From a virus, in the IMG/VR virus record IMGVR_UViG_3300044729_001327, positions 1 through 32,101 of that record: a stretch of 32,101 nucleotides of DNA; one strand, written 5' to 3'. The notes beneath the pieces were generated by a model that was not told where the DNA came from, made no database searches, and saw nothing but the letters and a program-made list of their open reading frames with translations. A program made the translations under genes and the position numbers. Position 1 is the stretch's first letter. Each line of letters starts with the position of its first letter. Positions 4,759 through 13,926 of this stretch are shown here, in pieces.

Positions 4759-5834
4759 CATTACCAGCAAAAAAACGACTATTTTCATTTGATTCAACAA
4801 CAACTACTAATTCAACTGATAAACTTGTAGTAGAACAAGGAACAGAAATTAAAATATCTACTTTAGATAAAGTAAGAATTTGGTTACAAGGACTGTTTGA
4901 TTTAAGATATGCTCCTATTTCATCTTTTTTAAATGGAATAGGATTTGTAAAAGTATCTGGAACAACTGTTAGTTATGATAATACTACTTATGCTCCTTTC
5001 AATACTTTATACTATATAGGTACAACTCCTCTTAATTTAAATAGAAGCAGTGCATCACAAACCTTATCAGGAGTTAATATAGATGGTAACGCAGCTACAG
5101 TAACAAATGGTTTTTATAATACTAGTTCTTTTAATTTAGGAACTACAAGTATTCCTGTAAATAGAGCTAGTGCTACTCAAAACTTAACTGGTATTAATAT
5201 AGATGGTTATTCAGGAACTGTATTAGATACTAATTTAGGAAAATCTAGTGGATTTATTGGAGGTAAAGCTTTTACATCTCCTGGGCATTATTCAAAACCT
5301 TCTGGTTATCAAGAGTTTGTAGTTAAAGCCGGTTCTATAGGAATACCAGATTCCGCTAGTGGTTATTTAGCATATAATGTTATAGGTAGAAGAGATACAG
5401 ATAGTGGATATTTTGCTACATTAACAGATGAAAGCAATATGTGGTTTACTTATAATTTATTTGGAAGTGCTTATCCTACTTGGATTAAAGTTCAAACTAA
5501 TGTAAATACAAGTGCAACTTATAGTAGTGGAAATACTTTTGTTAATACTTCTACTTCTAGTGGATTAATTACATTTAGTACAGTTCCATCTTCAGGTACT
5601 GGTCAAACATATACAATAACTAATAGTTATTTTGGCAATGCAACTATAGCTCAAGCAGCTATAATAGATTTTAGTATTAAATATTTAAATCCATTTGACA
5701 TTACTTATCCTCCTGTTTTATTATTAGCTGGTTATTTTATAAATTCAAGTGGACAAATAACTGTAAGAATATACAATGCTGGAGTTGGAACAGCTCCAAG
5801 TAGCTTTCAATTATGTTATAACGTAATAGGATAA
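4755..5834 (+). CDS. tail-fibre-like protein (359 aa)
   Basis: The N-terminus (about 1-60) looks like an attachment region, with LVVEQGTEIKISTLDKVRIW. Residues about 85-160 hold two copies of a roughly 37-residue fibre repeat of the type GTT-x-x-NRASATQ-x-L-x-G-x-NIDG, common in tail fibres and phage adhesins. The remainder is a Ser/Thr/Gly-rich beta region, ending in a compact beta domain (about 250-359). It probably forms a trimeric receptor-binding fibre. It is unusual that it lies upstream of the terminase genes, away from the main fibre cassette. Confidence 0.6.
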   Translation: MTLPAKKRLFSFDSTTTTNSTDKLVVEQGTEIKISTLDKVRIWLQGLFDLRYAPISSFLNGIGFVKVSGTTVSYDNTTYAPFNTLYYIGTTPLNLNRSSASQTLSGVNIDGNAATVTNGFYNTSSFNLGTTSIPVNRASATQNLTGINIDGYSGTVLDTNLGKSSGFIGGKAFTSPGHYSKPSGYQEFVVKAGSIGIPDSASGYLAYNVIGRRDTDSGYFATLTDESNMWFTYNLFGSAYPTWIKVQTNVNTSATYSSGNTFVNTSTSSGLITFSTVPSSGTGQTYTITNSYFGNATIAQAAIIDFSIKYLNPFDITYPPVLLLAGYFINSSGQITVRIYNAGVGTAPSSFQLCYNVIG

Positions 5835-6101
5835 ATGGATTTAAAAAATGAGATTAAACAATTAGCTATTAAACATAATTTAACTCAAAGTGAAGTTAAA
5901 AAGATTTGGCAATCTCAATTTAAATTTACTTCTTACATAATGAGTTTAGATTATAATAGTAAAGAAATTGAAGAAAGAAGAAATATAAAACTTAGAGGGT
6001 TCGGTACTTTTGAATTTTCTAAATATAGAGCTAAAAAAATAACAGATTTAAAACAATTAAAAGATGATAGACAAAGAAACATTTGTAAAAAGATTACCTA
6101 A
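5835..6101 (+). CDS. HU/IHF-like small DNA-binding protein (88 aa)
   Basis: Residues 1-50 are helical (EIKQLAIKHNLTQSEVKKIW) and are followed by IKLRGFGTFEFSKYRAKK (51-68). This matches the HU/IHF pattern: two N-terminal helices, then V-x-L-x-GFGTF-x-V-x-x-R. The long DNA-clamping arm of true HU is short or absent. IHF-like genes are a known feature of crAss-like phages. A DNA-architectural role is inferred. The fit is by eye, and some phage proteins with this pattern are not annotated as HU. Confidence 0.5.
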   Translation: MDLKNEIKQLAIKHNLTQSEVKKIWQSQFKFTSYIMSLDYNSKEIEERRNIKLRGFGTFEFSKYRAKKITDLKQLKDDRQRNICKKIT

Positions 6102-6384
6102 AATTGATACAGAAATATCATTAATAGATATGTGTAACAATACTATTCAAACTTGTAATATAATGGATAATGAAGAGTTAGCTATTTATAAAACAATTAA
6201 AGCTCATGCTGAAAGTATTCTTCTTAGAACTATTGAACAATTAGACAAAGTAACTAATCCTGTAAATTATAATGAGCATACTAGTTTTAAAAATGAAGAT
6301 TTTGAAATAGATAAAGAAACTCAAAAATGGCATAATTCTATAGCTAGACCTTATAAAGAAGAACAATTCAAACGAAGAATCTAA
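6064..6384 (+). CDS. hypothetical helical protein (106 aa)
   Basis: MIDKETFVKRLPKIDTEISLIDMCNNTIQTCNIMDN... is largely helical and charged and has no recognised motif. Its ATG lies 38 bp inside the preceding gene and its last base overlaps the exonuclease start, so it belongs to the packed operon. Its position beside a nuclease gene hints at DNA metabolism, but nothing in the sequence confirms it. Confidence 0.55.
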   Translation: MIDKETFVKRLPKIDTEISLIDMCNNTIQTCNIMDNEELAIYKTIKAHAESILLRTIEQLDKVTNPVNYNEHTSFKNEDFEIDKETQKWHNSIARPYKEEQFKRRI

Positions 6385-7154
6385 TGGTACAATTTAAAAG
6401 GTTATATTTTGATATTGAAGTAAGTCCTAACATAGGATTCTTTTGGCAACCAGGTTATAAACTACAAATTCCTCATGACAATATTATAAAAGAAAGAGCT
6501 ATAATATGTGTATGTTATAAATGGGAACATGAAAAAGAAGTACATTCTTTAGAATGGAAAAAAGGAAATGATAAGCAATTACTTATTAAATTTCTTAAAG
6601 TTCTTAATGAAGCTAATGAAATAGTAGGTCAAAATTCAGATAACTTTGATGTTAAATGGTTAAGAACTAGATGTTTATATCATAAAATAGAAATGATGCC
6701 TACATATTCTTCTGTTGATACTTATAAATTAGCTAAACAATATTTTAGATTTAATTCTAACAAATTAGATTATATGTCTTCTTTCTTAGGATATGGAAAT
6801 AAAATACATACTGAATATGATCTTTGGAAAAAAATAGTTTTAGATAATGATACTAAAGCTATGCAGTCAATGGTTAAATATTGTAAAAAAGATGTTCTTT
6901 TAACTGAAAAAGTTCATCAAGCAATGAAAAACTATACTAAACATAAAACTCATGTTGGAGTAACTATAGGAGAAACTAAAATAGATTGCCCTGAATGTGG
7001 TTCAGACCATATACAATCTAGAGGTTATAGTATAACAGCAGCTGGTACAAAGTTTAAAAGATGTCAATGTCAAAGTTGTGGTAAATGGTATCAAGTTAAT
7101 CTTAATGTTTATAACAAAGCAATATCAATTAAAAATAATAAAGCAATAGTATGA
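6384..7154 (+). CDS. DEDDy 3'-5' exonuclease with C-terminal zinc ribbon (256 aa)
   Basis: This RNase H-like exonuclease has the DEDDy pattern: D10-I-E12 in YFDIEV, GQNSDNFD (82-89) with the second-motif Asn and Asp, and Y166-C-K-K-D170. It resembles the proofreading domain of family B polymerases and YprB-like nucleases, but no polymerase domain follows. Instead the C-terminus has a zinc ribbon, with C202-P-E-C205 and a cluster C227, C229 and C232, probably for DNA or RNA binding. Roles could be end processing, degradation of host DNA, or recombination. Confidence 0.8.
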   Translation: MVQFKRLYFDIEVSPNIGFFWQPGYKLQIPHDNIIKERAIICVCYKWEHEKEVHSLEWKKGNDKQLLIKFLKVLNEANEIVGQNSDNFDVKWLRTRCLYHKIEMMPTYSSVDTYKLAKQYFRFNSNKLDYMSSFLGYGNKIHTEYDLWKKIVLDNDTKAMQSMVKYCKKDVLLTEKVHQAMKNYTKHKTHVGVTIGETKIDCPECGSDHIQSRGYSITAAGTKFKRCQCQSCGKWYQVNLNVYNKAISIKNNKAIV

Positions 7155-7423
7155 AATTTGTAACCTTACCTATATTATGTGAACTTGAAGATGAAGATAC
7201 TTCTTATAATGATTTATTAGATGAGCTTAATCTTCAAGGAGATAAAGAAAGATTCTGGAAAGATATTTGTTTTAATAAAAAAATATTAGAAGAAGAAATG
7301 CTTTCTATTGAACCTAGAAAAAACAATGATGAAAATTCGTTAATGACTTTTTATGGAGGTTCAACTCTAATTGTAGATTTAAATCTTAAAGAGTTAAAAG
7401 ATGTTTTAAATGATACCATCTAA
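7151..7423 (+). CDS. hypothetical acidic protein (90 aa)
   Basis: MKFVTLPILCELEDEDTSYNDLLDELNLQGDKERFW... is strongly acidic, with a final beta-type stretch (STLIVDLNLKELKDVL). It overlaps both the exonuclease and the metalloprotease-like gene. No family is recognised. Small acidic proteins in such operons can be DNA mimics or inhibitors, but that is speculation. Confidence 0.55.
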   Translation: MKFVTLPILCELEDEDTSYNDLLDELNLQGDKERFWKDICFNKKILEEEMLSIEPRKNNDENSLMTFYGGSTLIVDLNLKELKDVLNDTI

Positions 7424-7712
7424 ATTTAAAATACTAGGACATGAAATTGAAGTAGTAATAGATAATATCTATTGTCATCATCATGAATGTCAAGGTAGAT
7501 TTTTAGAATGGGATAATAAAATAATATTAGCCGATAGATTTAAAACAGCTAGAAGCTGGAGAAAATATAAAAAATCTGTTGTTGAACATACCTTCTATCA
7601 TGAATTAGCTCATTGTTTACTATACTATACTGGAAACAAGATATGGTTAAATGAACAATTAGTTGATACAGTAGGAGGTTTACTTCATCAATATAATTTA
7701 ACAAAAGAATGA
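7410..7712 (+). CDS. HExxH zincin-like metalloprotease (100 aa)
   Basis: The core is FYHELAHCLLYYTG, with H64-E-L-A-H68 forming the HExxH zinc site, and a later acidic segment (NEQLVDTVGG) that could supply the third ligand Glu. The N-terminal half is a small beta sheet (KILGHEIEVVIDN, IILADRF). Compact proteins of this type occur in phages and resemble the catalytic core of SprT- or ImmA/IrrE-like peptidases. The substrate is unknown. It may process a regulator or virion protein, or may be a degenerate zinc-binding structural protein. Confidence 0.65.
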   Translation: MIPSKFKILGHEIEVVIDNIYCHHHECQGRFLEWDNKIILADRFKTARSWRKYKKSVVEHTFYHELAHCLLYYTGNKIWLNEQLVDTVGGLLHQYNLTKE

Positions 7713-8335
7713 AATTATTAGCAGTAGATAAAGAAATGAATGTGGAAATAGAACCACATTGTTATGAAATAGAGGAATTTAAGAATGTTATTAAAAGAAT
7801 TAAAAAAACTAAAGGTGATACTGACGGAAGAAAGAAAGAATTGGCTAAAAAAGAACTTGCCTATATTTATCACATGGCTTCTAATGATTCTATTTATGCT
7901 AATTTTTCGGAAAGAGATAGACATTTTAATCTTTTAAATGATGTATTTGGAGATTCTAGTTATAAAATAGATTCTGAAGTTAAATTAGCTATTGAAAAGT
8001 ATAAAGAGTTAAATATTACTCCAGCTTTAAAGCTAATTGTAACACTTACAGAAACTCTTCATAAAACTGATAAAATTATTAAAGCTATTATTGAACAACT
8101 TGAAGAAAATTTAGAAAATAATACTCATAAACAACAATATGTTAAAATGGGTAATGCTGTTAAAACTGGTGTTCAAATAACTGTTGATGATATTAACTGT
8201 TTAATGGATGTAGGCAAAAGAGTACCTTTAATGTTAACTGAATTAGAAGGATTGCAGAAAAAAGTAGAAAAAGAAAAAGAAGAAAAAGCTTCAAGAATAA
8301 AAGGAAAGCTAGAAGTAAGTAATAGAGAAAGATAA
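7709..8335 (+). CDS. conserved-looking protein before TerL, candidate small terminase (208 aa)
   Basis: A helical, highly charged protein: N-terminal region with ELAYIYHMASNDSIYANFSERDRHFN (about 50-75), central helices, and a basic/acidic coiled-coil tail (LQKKVEKEKEEKASRIKGKLE). It overlaps the TerL start by one base, where a small terminase subunit would normally be. crAss-like phages lack an easily recognised TerS, and this position and helical make-up fit that role, but no DNA-binding motif proves it. Confidence 0.5.
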   Translation: MKLLAVDKEMNVEIEPHCYEIEEFKNVIKRIKKTKGDTDGRKKELAKKELAYIYHMASNDSIYANFSERDRHFNLLNDVFGDSSYKIDSEVKLAIEKYKELNITPALKLIVTLTETLHKTDKIIKAIIEQLEENLENNTHKQQYVKMGNAVKTGVQITVDDINCLMDVGKRVPLMLTELEGLQKKVEKEKEEKASRIKGKLEVSNRER

Positions 8336-10353
8336 TGTTAGATATAGGAATTTACGGTATTAATACGGATGAATTTCGTAAACCAGCAATTGAATTTTTA
8401 AAGAATGGTAAGTATATTGGTGCTGAAAAGAACAGCAGAGAATATAATAACTATTGGGATGAACAAGAATACTATTGTAAAAATGGTTATTCTGTTGGTG
8501 GTGTAAAAATTACTGGAGAACACTATTTTTACCTTAATTTCTGTCAAATAGTTTTAAAAAGAGATGTACTTGGTGAAACAACTAAGTCAAATAAAGTTAA
8601 ACAAACTAAATTACTAACATTTCCTGATTTCTGGGATAGTGATTGGTATTATTTTACTGAATGTGAAGCTGCTAAAAATGAAGGCCAGCACGTTATAGTT
8701 TTAAAACCTAGACGTAGAGGGTACTCATTTAAAAATGCAGCTAAAACTGCTTATAATTATAGCTTTTTTAGAAACTCTACTTCACTTATTATAGCTGAAC
8801 AATCAGGTTATGCTGAAGAAACATTGTTAATGGCTGCTGCTTATCTTGATTTTTTAATAAAGCATACAGATTTTGGTAAATCTAGGATAGTAGATAAACC
8901 TAGAAGTCATTTAGAATCAGGATTTAATGAAATATTACCTGATGGTCGAAGAGTAATTTCTGGTTACAGGTCTAAAATACTATCTTTAACTTCTAAAAAC
9001 AATCCTGACGTAGCAAGGGGTAAAGATGCTAACGTAATTCTTTTTGAAGAAGCAGGTTCTTTTACTAATTTAAAATCTACTTACTTAGCTACACTTCCAA
9101 CTGTACAAGCTGGAACAGGTGTATCTGGTCAAATTTTTTGTTATGGAACTGGAGGTGACTTTAGTGGTGGTATTGTAGACTTTGAAGATATGTTCTATAA
9201 TCCTGAGCCTTACAACTTTAGATCTTTTGATAATTCTTGGGAAGAAGGAATGTCAGGAACTAAAATAGGTTATTTTTTACCAGATTATTATTCAAAAGAT
9301 GGTTTTATAGATAATAACGGTAATTCTAAAACTAAAGAAGCATTAGCTTTTATTGAAGCTGAAGTAGAAAGAGTTAAAAGAACTTCTAAAGATTCTAATA
9401 CTATTGATAAGGTATTAAGTGAAAATCCTAGAAAACCATCTGAAGCTTTTATTAAATCTTCAAGTAATATTTTTCCTAAAGCTGAAATACAATCTCAAAT
9501 TAATAGAATTAAATCAGAAAGATCACTTCAATTTTTAGGTACAACAGGTAGATTAGTTGTTAATTCTTCTAATATACTTGAATGGCAACCTACTACTGAT
9601 GTTAAACCTATTTTAAATTTTCCTGTTAAAAAAGATGTAGATGGAGAAGGATGTATTATTGTTTATCAACCTCCTTACAAAAATGGAAATGAAACTCCAC
9701 CTGATTTATATTTTATTTGTCATGACCCTTATGCTACTGATAATGAGAATGGTCAATCTTTAGGAGCTTGTTTTGTTATTAAAAGAATTAATAATTTTAG
9801 TAAACCTTATGATTTAATTGTAGCTGAATATGTAGCTAGACCTAAATCACAAGATGAATATAATTATAACCTGTTTAATTTAGCTAAATATTACAATGCT
9901 AAAATAGTATTTGAAAATGATAGGGGAAATGTTATAGAATATGCTAGAAGAACTCATCAATTAGGATGGCTTCAAGAAGAGCTAGATATTTTTGATAAAG
10001 ATGGAGGATTAAAAGGTAAGTTAAATAGAAAATACGGATATTCAATGTCTAACAAAGAACTTAAAAGACAATGTGCTCTATATTTTAGAGATTGGTTACT
10101 TACTGAAAGAGAAAAAGATATAAATGGAAACGTAGAATTAAATCTACATAAAATTTATTCTATTCCTTTATTAGATGAAATTCTTAAATTTAATTATGAA
10201 GGAAACTTTGATAGAGTCCTTAGTTTATTTGGAGCTATGCTTTATAAACAACAATTAAATTTAAAACCACCTCCTGAACAAGAAGATAAGTATATATACA
10301 ATGATGAGTTCTTTAATAGATTCAAATTTGTTAATAATCAAAACTTATATTAG
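8335..10353 (+). CDS. terL: terminase large subunit (672 aa)
   Basis: This is the DNA-packaging motor. The ATPase domain has a Walker A-like KPRRRGYS (124-131) and Walker B VILFEEAG (234-241, with the catalytic Glu pair). The RNase H-like nuclease domain shows HDPYATD (first acidic residue at about D464) and FENDRGN (526-532). The arginine-rich Walker A variant and the texture of the nuclease part fit crAss-like terminases, and the length is in their range. It cuts concatemers and drives DNA through the portal encoded next. The portal promoter element overlaps its stop codon. Confidence 0.93.
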   Translation: MLDIGIYGINTDEFRKPAIEFLKNGKYIGAEKNSREYNNYWDEQEYYCKNGYSVGGVKITGEHYFYLNFCQIVLKRDVLGETTKSNKVKQTKLLTFPDFWDSDWYYFTECEAAKNEGQHVIVLKPRRRGYSFKNAAKTAYNYSFFRNSTSLIIAEQSGYAEETLLMAAAYLDFLIKHTDFGKSRIVDKPRSHLESGFNEILPDGRRVISGYRSKILSLTSKNNPDVARGKDANVILFEEAGSFTNLKSTYLATLPTVQAGTGVSGQIFCYGTGGDFSGGIVDFEDMFYNPEPYNFRSFDNSWEEGMSGTKIGYFLPDYYSKDGFIDNNGNSKTKEALAFIEAEVERVKRTSKDSNTIDKVLSENPRKPSEAFIKSSSNIFPKAEIQSQINRIKSERSLQFLGTTGRLVVNSSNILEWQPTTDVKPILNFPVKKDVDGEGCIIVYQPPYKNGNETPPDLYFICHDPYATDNENGQSLGACFVIKRINNFSKPYDLIVAEYVARPKSQDEYNYNLFNLAKYYNAKIVFENDRGNVIEYARRTHQLGWLQEELDIFDKDGGLKGKLNRKYGYSMSNKELKRQCALYFRDWLLTEREKDINGNVELNLHKIYSIPLLDEILKFNYEGNFDRVLSLFGAMLYKQQLNLKPPPEQEDKYIYNDEFFNRFKFVNNQNLY

Positions 10354-10358
10354 ATTTG
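10351..10358 (+). promoter_or_regulatory. promoter element TAGATTTG before the portal gene
   Basis: TAGATTTGTAA matches the extended motif TAnnTTTGTA. A TTTG at 10327-10330 lies 20 bp upstream, an ideal -33 element. The element overlaps the TerL stop codon and ends 18 bp before the portal ATG. Confidence 0.65.
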
Positions 10359-10376
10359 TAACTAAAATATTTAAAA

Positions 10377-12707
10377 ATGAGTGAAGTTCAATATATTTCT
10401 GATATACCAAATCAGAACATAAGTTATGCTGCTAAAATAAAAGATGATTATGACTGGGGTAGGAAGACTATGCTTGCTTATATCCAAAGATCTTCATTTT
10501 CTACTAACACTTATAAAATGTGGTTAAAAAAACTATATGACTATTATAATGGACATATAGATATTGAAGACTACAAATTAGTAACTGCCCCTTTTGGTAA
10601 AGAAATTGAAGGAGATTGGGCTGATGTTAAAAACTATCCTATTATTAAACCTAAAGTAGATTTATTAAGAGGAGAATTTAGTAAAAGACCTAAAGACATG
10701 ACAGTATATGTTGTTAACGATGATGTTAATAGCAAAATGCTAGAAGAATTAAACAAACAAATTAACGATAACCTTGAACAACAATTTATAAATACTCTTA
10801 ATGAAGCAGGTGTAGATACTGGTATTCCTTCTCAAGAAATACCTACTCCAGAATATATTAAAGAACAATTTGAATCTAGTTATAGAGATAAAAGAGCTAT
10901 TAACGGTCAACACGCTATTAATTTTATTAGTCAATACAATAAATTAGATGAAGTATTTGATGTTGCTTGGTTTGATTGGATGGTAACTGGAGAAGTATAT
11001 ACTAGAAAAGGAATTGAGCATAGTGAAATATTTGAAGAAGTTGTAAATCCTTTAGATATTGATTATGATAAAGATCCTGATTTACAGTTTATTGAAGATG
11101 GAGATTGGGTAGTAAGAAGAAAGTATATGTTACCTTCTTCTATTATAGATATTTTCTATGATGATTTAACTATGGATGAAATAAATCAAATAGAAACTTT
11201 AGCTATTCAAGGTCCAGCGTTTTCAACTACATCACCTTTTCTTTATGATAGAACAGTTCCTTTTAAAGCTTATTCTAGATTAATAGAAGTTCTTCATGTA
11301 GAATGGAAAAGTAAAAAGAAGATTGGTATTGTAGATTTTGTAGATGAAATGGGGCAACCTCAATCTTTAGAAGTTACTGAAGATTATACAAAAACAGAAG
11401 GGCAAACTCTTAAATGGTATTGGGTAAATGAAGTATGGGAAGGTTATAGAATAGGTACTACTTTATATAAAAGAATTAGAGCTTTACAAAACCAAAGAAA
11501 TTCTATAGATAATCCTTCTAAATGTAAACTATCTTATAATGGTAGGGTATTTTCTAATAGAAATTCAAGAAATATATCTATGGTTACTTTAGGTATTCCA
11601 TATCAAGTACTTTATAATGCTACTATGCACAGGTTAAAACTGGCTATGGCTAAGATGAAAGATGATATGGTTATTTTAGATATTAATCTAAAACCTAAAA
11701 ATTGGGAAATTGATAAGTGGTTATTAATGGCTGATCAAACTTCTATTATGTTTGCTGATTATGCTAAAGAAGGAGTTAATAGAAATAATAATACTCAATC
11801 TAGATTACAAATAGCATCTTCAACTATCCAAGCTTATATAGAATTACTTAGATTTATTAAACAAGAATGGGATGAAGTATGTGGTATTACTAAACAAAGA
11901 GAAGGTCAAATAACTTCTTCTGAAACAGTAGGTGGAGTAGAAAGAGCTGTAGTTCAATCTTCTTTAATTACTGAAGTTTACTTTGCTTACTTTGATCAGT
12001 TTAAAGAAAGAGAATATCAAGGATTACTTGATTGGTCTAAATTAGCTTGGATTAATGGTAAGAAAACTAGCTTTGTAATGCCTGAAACATCTAAAACTAT
12101 TTATATGGATATAGATGGTATAGAACATTCTGAATCGGAATATGGAATATTTGTAACTAAATCTAGTAAACTACAAGAAAAAATTAAAATGGTTCAGTCT
12201 ATAGCTCAACCTTTAGCACAGAATGGTACACCAGGTTCAACTATTGTTGAGATACTTGAATCTGATAATCTTGCCGATATTAAGATGAAGTTAAGAGCAG
12301 CTGAAGTTAAAATGCAAGAATATTCTCAAATGAAAGAAAAAGCTCAACAAGAACATGAGCAGCAAGTAGTTCAAATGCAGAGTGAAATGGCAGATAGAAA
12401 TCAACAATATGTTCTTGAGCAAATTGATAGAAAAGGTGAATGGGATATGAGAAAAACAGAACTTACTGCTTTAGGTATGGATGAAGGAGATGATAATACA
12501 GCTATTCAAAAAGCTATGATTGATGCAGGTCTTAAAGAAAAAGAACTTCAAATTAAAAATAGAGAAATAGATGCTAATCAATTTAATGATGACAAACGAA
12601 TGGCTCATGAATCAAGAATGAAACAAGAAGAAGTTAAAATTAAAGAAAAAGAAATGGCTAACAAATTAGCTATTGCTAAATCAAAACCTAAAACAGCTAC
12701 AAAGTGA
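10377..12707 (+). CDS. portal protein (776 aa)
   Basis: The dodecameric portal forms the DNA channel at one capsid vertex. Support comes from its position directly after TerL, its length, and family-like text such as YPIIKPKVDLLRGEFSKRP near residue 85-100 and a long charged C-terminal helix region (about 635-776, Gln/Glu/Lys-rich). That tail probably makes the barrel or a crown contacting DNA or cargo. A stretch of nearly 80 non-coding bases separates it from the scaffold gene. No truncation is seen. Confidence 0.9.
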   Translation: MSEVQYISDIPNQNISYAAKIKDDYDWGRKTMLAYIQRSSFSTNTYKMWLKKLYDYYNGHIDIEDYKLVTAPFGKEIEGDWADVKNYPIIKPKVDLLRGEFSKRPKDMTVYVVNDDVNSKMLEELNKQINDNLEQQFINTLNEAGVDTGIPSQEIPTPEYIKEQFESSYRDKRAINGQHAINFISQYNKLDEVFDVAWFDWMVTGEVYTRKGIEHSEIFEEVVNPLDIDYDKDPDLQFIEDGDWVVRRKYMLPSSIIDIFYDDLTMDEINQIETLAIQGPAFSTTSPFLYDRTVPFKAYSRLIEVLHVEWKSKKKIGIVDFVDEMGQPQSLEVTEDYTKTEGQTLKWYWVNEVWEGYRIGTTLYKRIRALQNQRNSIDNPSKCKLSYNGRVFSNRNSRNISMVTLGIPYQVLYNATMHRLKLAMAKMKDDMVILDINLKPKNWEIDKWLLMADQTSIMFADYAKEGVNRNNNTQSRLQIASSTIQAYIELLRFIKQEWDEVCGITKQREGQITSSETVGGVERAVVQSSLITEVYFAYFDQFKEREYQGLLDWSKLAWINGKKTSFVMPETSKTIYMDIDGIEHSESEYGIFVTKSSKLQEKIKMVQSIAQPLAQNGTPGSTIVEILESDNLADIKMKLRAAEVKMQEYSQMKEKAQQEHEQQVVQMQSEMADRNQQYVLEQIDRKGEWDMRKTELTALGMDEGDDNTAIQKAMIDAGLKEKELQIKNREIDANQFNDDKRMAHESRMKQEEVKIKEKEMANKLAIAKSKPKTATK

Positions 12708-12767
12708 TATAAATAATTACTCAATTAAAAAGTAGTTTAATAGTATAGAAATAAATTTAATAAATAT

Positions 12768-12775
12768 TAATTTTG
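12768..12775 (+). promoter_or_regulatory. promoter element TAATTTTG before the scaffold and capsid genes
   Basis: TAATTTTG lies 8 bp before the ATG at 12784, the same short distance as the element before 20927. No TTG is seen at the -33 position. It would drive the scaffold and capsid pair, which ends at the hairpin terminator at 15371. Confidence 0.45.
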
Positions 12776-12783
12776 AATAGAAA

Positions 12784-13899
12784 ATGAAAGATGAAAGTAA
12801 AGGAATATCAGCTCCTGACTCAATGGTAGAAGGACTTGATGATGTTTTAAATGATGTACCTAATATTGTTCCTATTGAACAAGAACAACTAGGTGATGAT
12901 GTTAAAACAGATGATGAATCAGTTGAAACTGAAACTAAAAAAAGAGGAAGACCTGCTAAACAAAAAGAAGAAACAAAAGCAGAAGAACCTGAAAAAGTTA
13001 AAGAATCTGTTAAAGAAGATTTTAAAACTGAAGAAGAAGAACCTGAAGAAAATTCAGAAGAGTCTTTAATTAAAACAATAGCTAGTAAATTAGGTATTGA
13101 ATTAGGAGAAGATGATGAATTTGAAGATTCTGAAGAAGGTTTAATAGCTTTTACTGAAAGAGCTGGTAAAGAATTTGCCGATCAACAGTTAAATAACTTC
13201 TTTGAAGAACATCCTGATTTAGGAGAAATTTTTGATTATGTAATGTTAGGTGGTAATGTAGAAGATTATTACAAAGCTATAACACCTGAAATAGATTACA
13301 AATCAATAGATATTGATAATGAATCAGTACAAAAATCTGTTTTAAAAACTCTTTATAGAAATAATGGGTATTCAGATGAACAGATAACAAAGAAACTTGA
13401 TAAATTTGAAATAGCTGGTATATTAAAAGAAGAAGCAGAAGAAGCTTCAATATTATTAGCTAAAGCTCAAGAAAAAGAAAAAGGTGCTCTAATAGAAAAT
13501 CAACGTAGAGAAGCTGAAGCGTCAAGGCAACGTCAAGCTAGAATATGGGGAGAAATGGAGCAAATAGTTAAAAATCGTAAAGTACAAGATTTTGAGATAC
13601 CTGTATCTGAAATTCAATCTACTTTAGATTATATGAAAAAACCTGTTAAAAACGGAATGAGTCAATGGCAAATTGATCAAAACGATTTAACACTTGAAGA
13701 TAGAGCTGCTCTAGCTTTCTTTATGAAGAATAAAGGTAAATTAGGTAAGTATATTAATCAAGCTGCAACTACTCAAAGAGTATCAACTCTAAGAAGTAAG
13801 TTGACAGGAGGTAAAACAACGATGAAAAGTGGAATGGGGAATGATAGCATAAATACTAATGATGATATAGTATTTGATGCAAGACCCACTAAAAAATAA
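12784..13899 (+). CDS. scaffold-like acidic head protein with an AT-hook (371 aa)
   Basis: It sits between portal and major capsid genes, where a scaffold is expected. Residues about 1-100 are extremely acidic and disordered. They contain KKRGRPAK (about 52-60), the core of an AT-hook, which binds the minor groove of AT-rich DNA. The middle is helical and acidic, a coiled-coil stretch (LAKAQEKEKGALIENQRREAEASRQ) follows, and the C-terminus is basic, as in scaffolds that dock on capsid protein. An AT-hook is unexpected for a protein that normally leaves before DNA enters, so it may stay inside as cargo. Confidence 0.65.
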   Translation: MKDESKGISAPDSMVEGLDDVLNDVPNIVPIEQEQLGDDVKTDDESVETETKKRGRPAKQKEETKAEEPEKVKESVKEDFKTEEEEPEENSEESLIKTIASKLGIELGEDDEFEDSEEGLIAFTERAGKEFADQQLNNFFEEHPDLGEIFDYVMLGGNVEDYYKAITPEIDYKSIDIDNESVQKSVLKTLYRNNGYSDEQITKKLDKFEIAGILKEEAEEASILLAKAQEKEKGALIENQRREAEASRQRQARIWGEMEQIVKNRKVQDFEIPVSEIQSTLDYMKKPVKNGMSQWQIDQNDLTLEDRAALAFFMKNKGKLGKYINQAATTQRVSTLRSKLTGGKTTMKSGMGNDSINTNDDIVFDARPTKK

Positions 13900-13926
13900 A
13901 ACTTTTAAAAACAAATATAAATAAAC

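Noticed and set aside
7718-7924. Leftward open frame inside the TerS candidate
   Set aside because: Phe/Ile/Ser-rich antisense shadow of a Lys/Glu-rich gene in an all-rightward block.
10749-10934. Leftward open frame inside the portal gene
   Set aside because: Antisense shadow with no promoter, in a continuous rightward gene.
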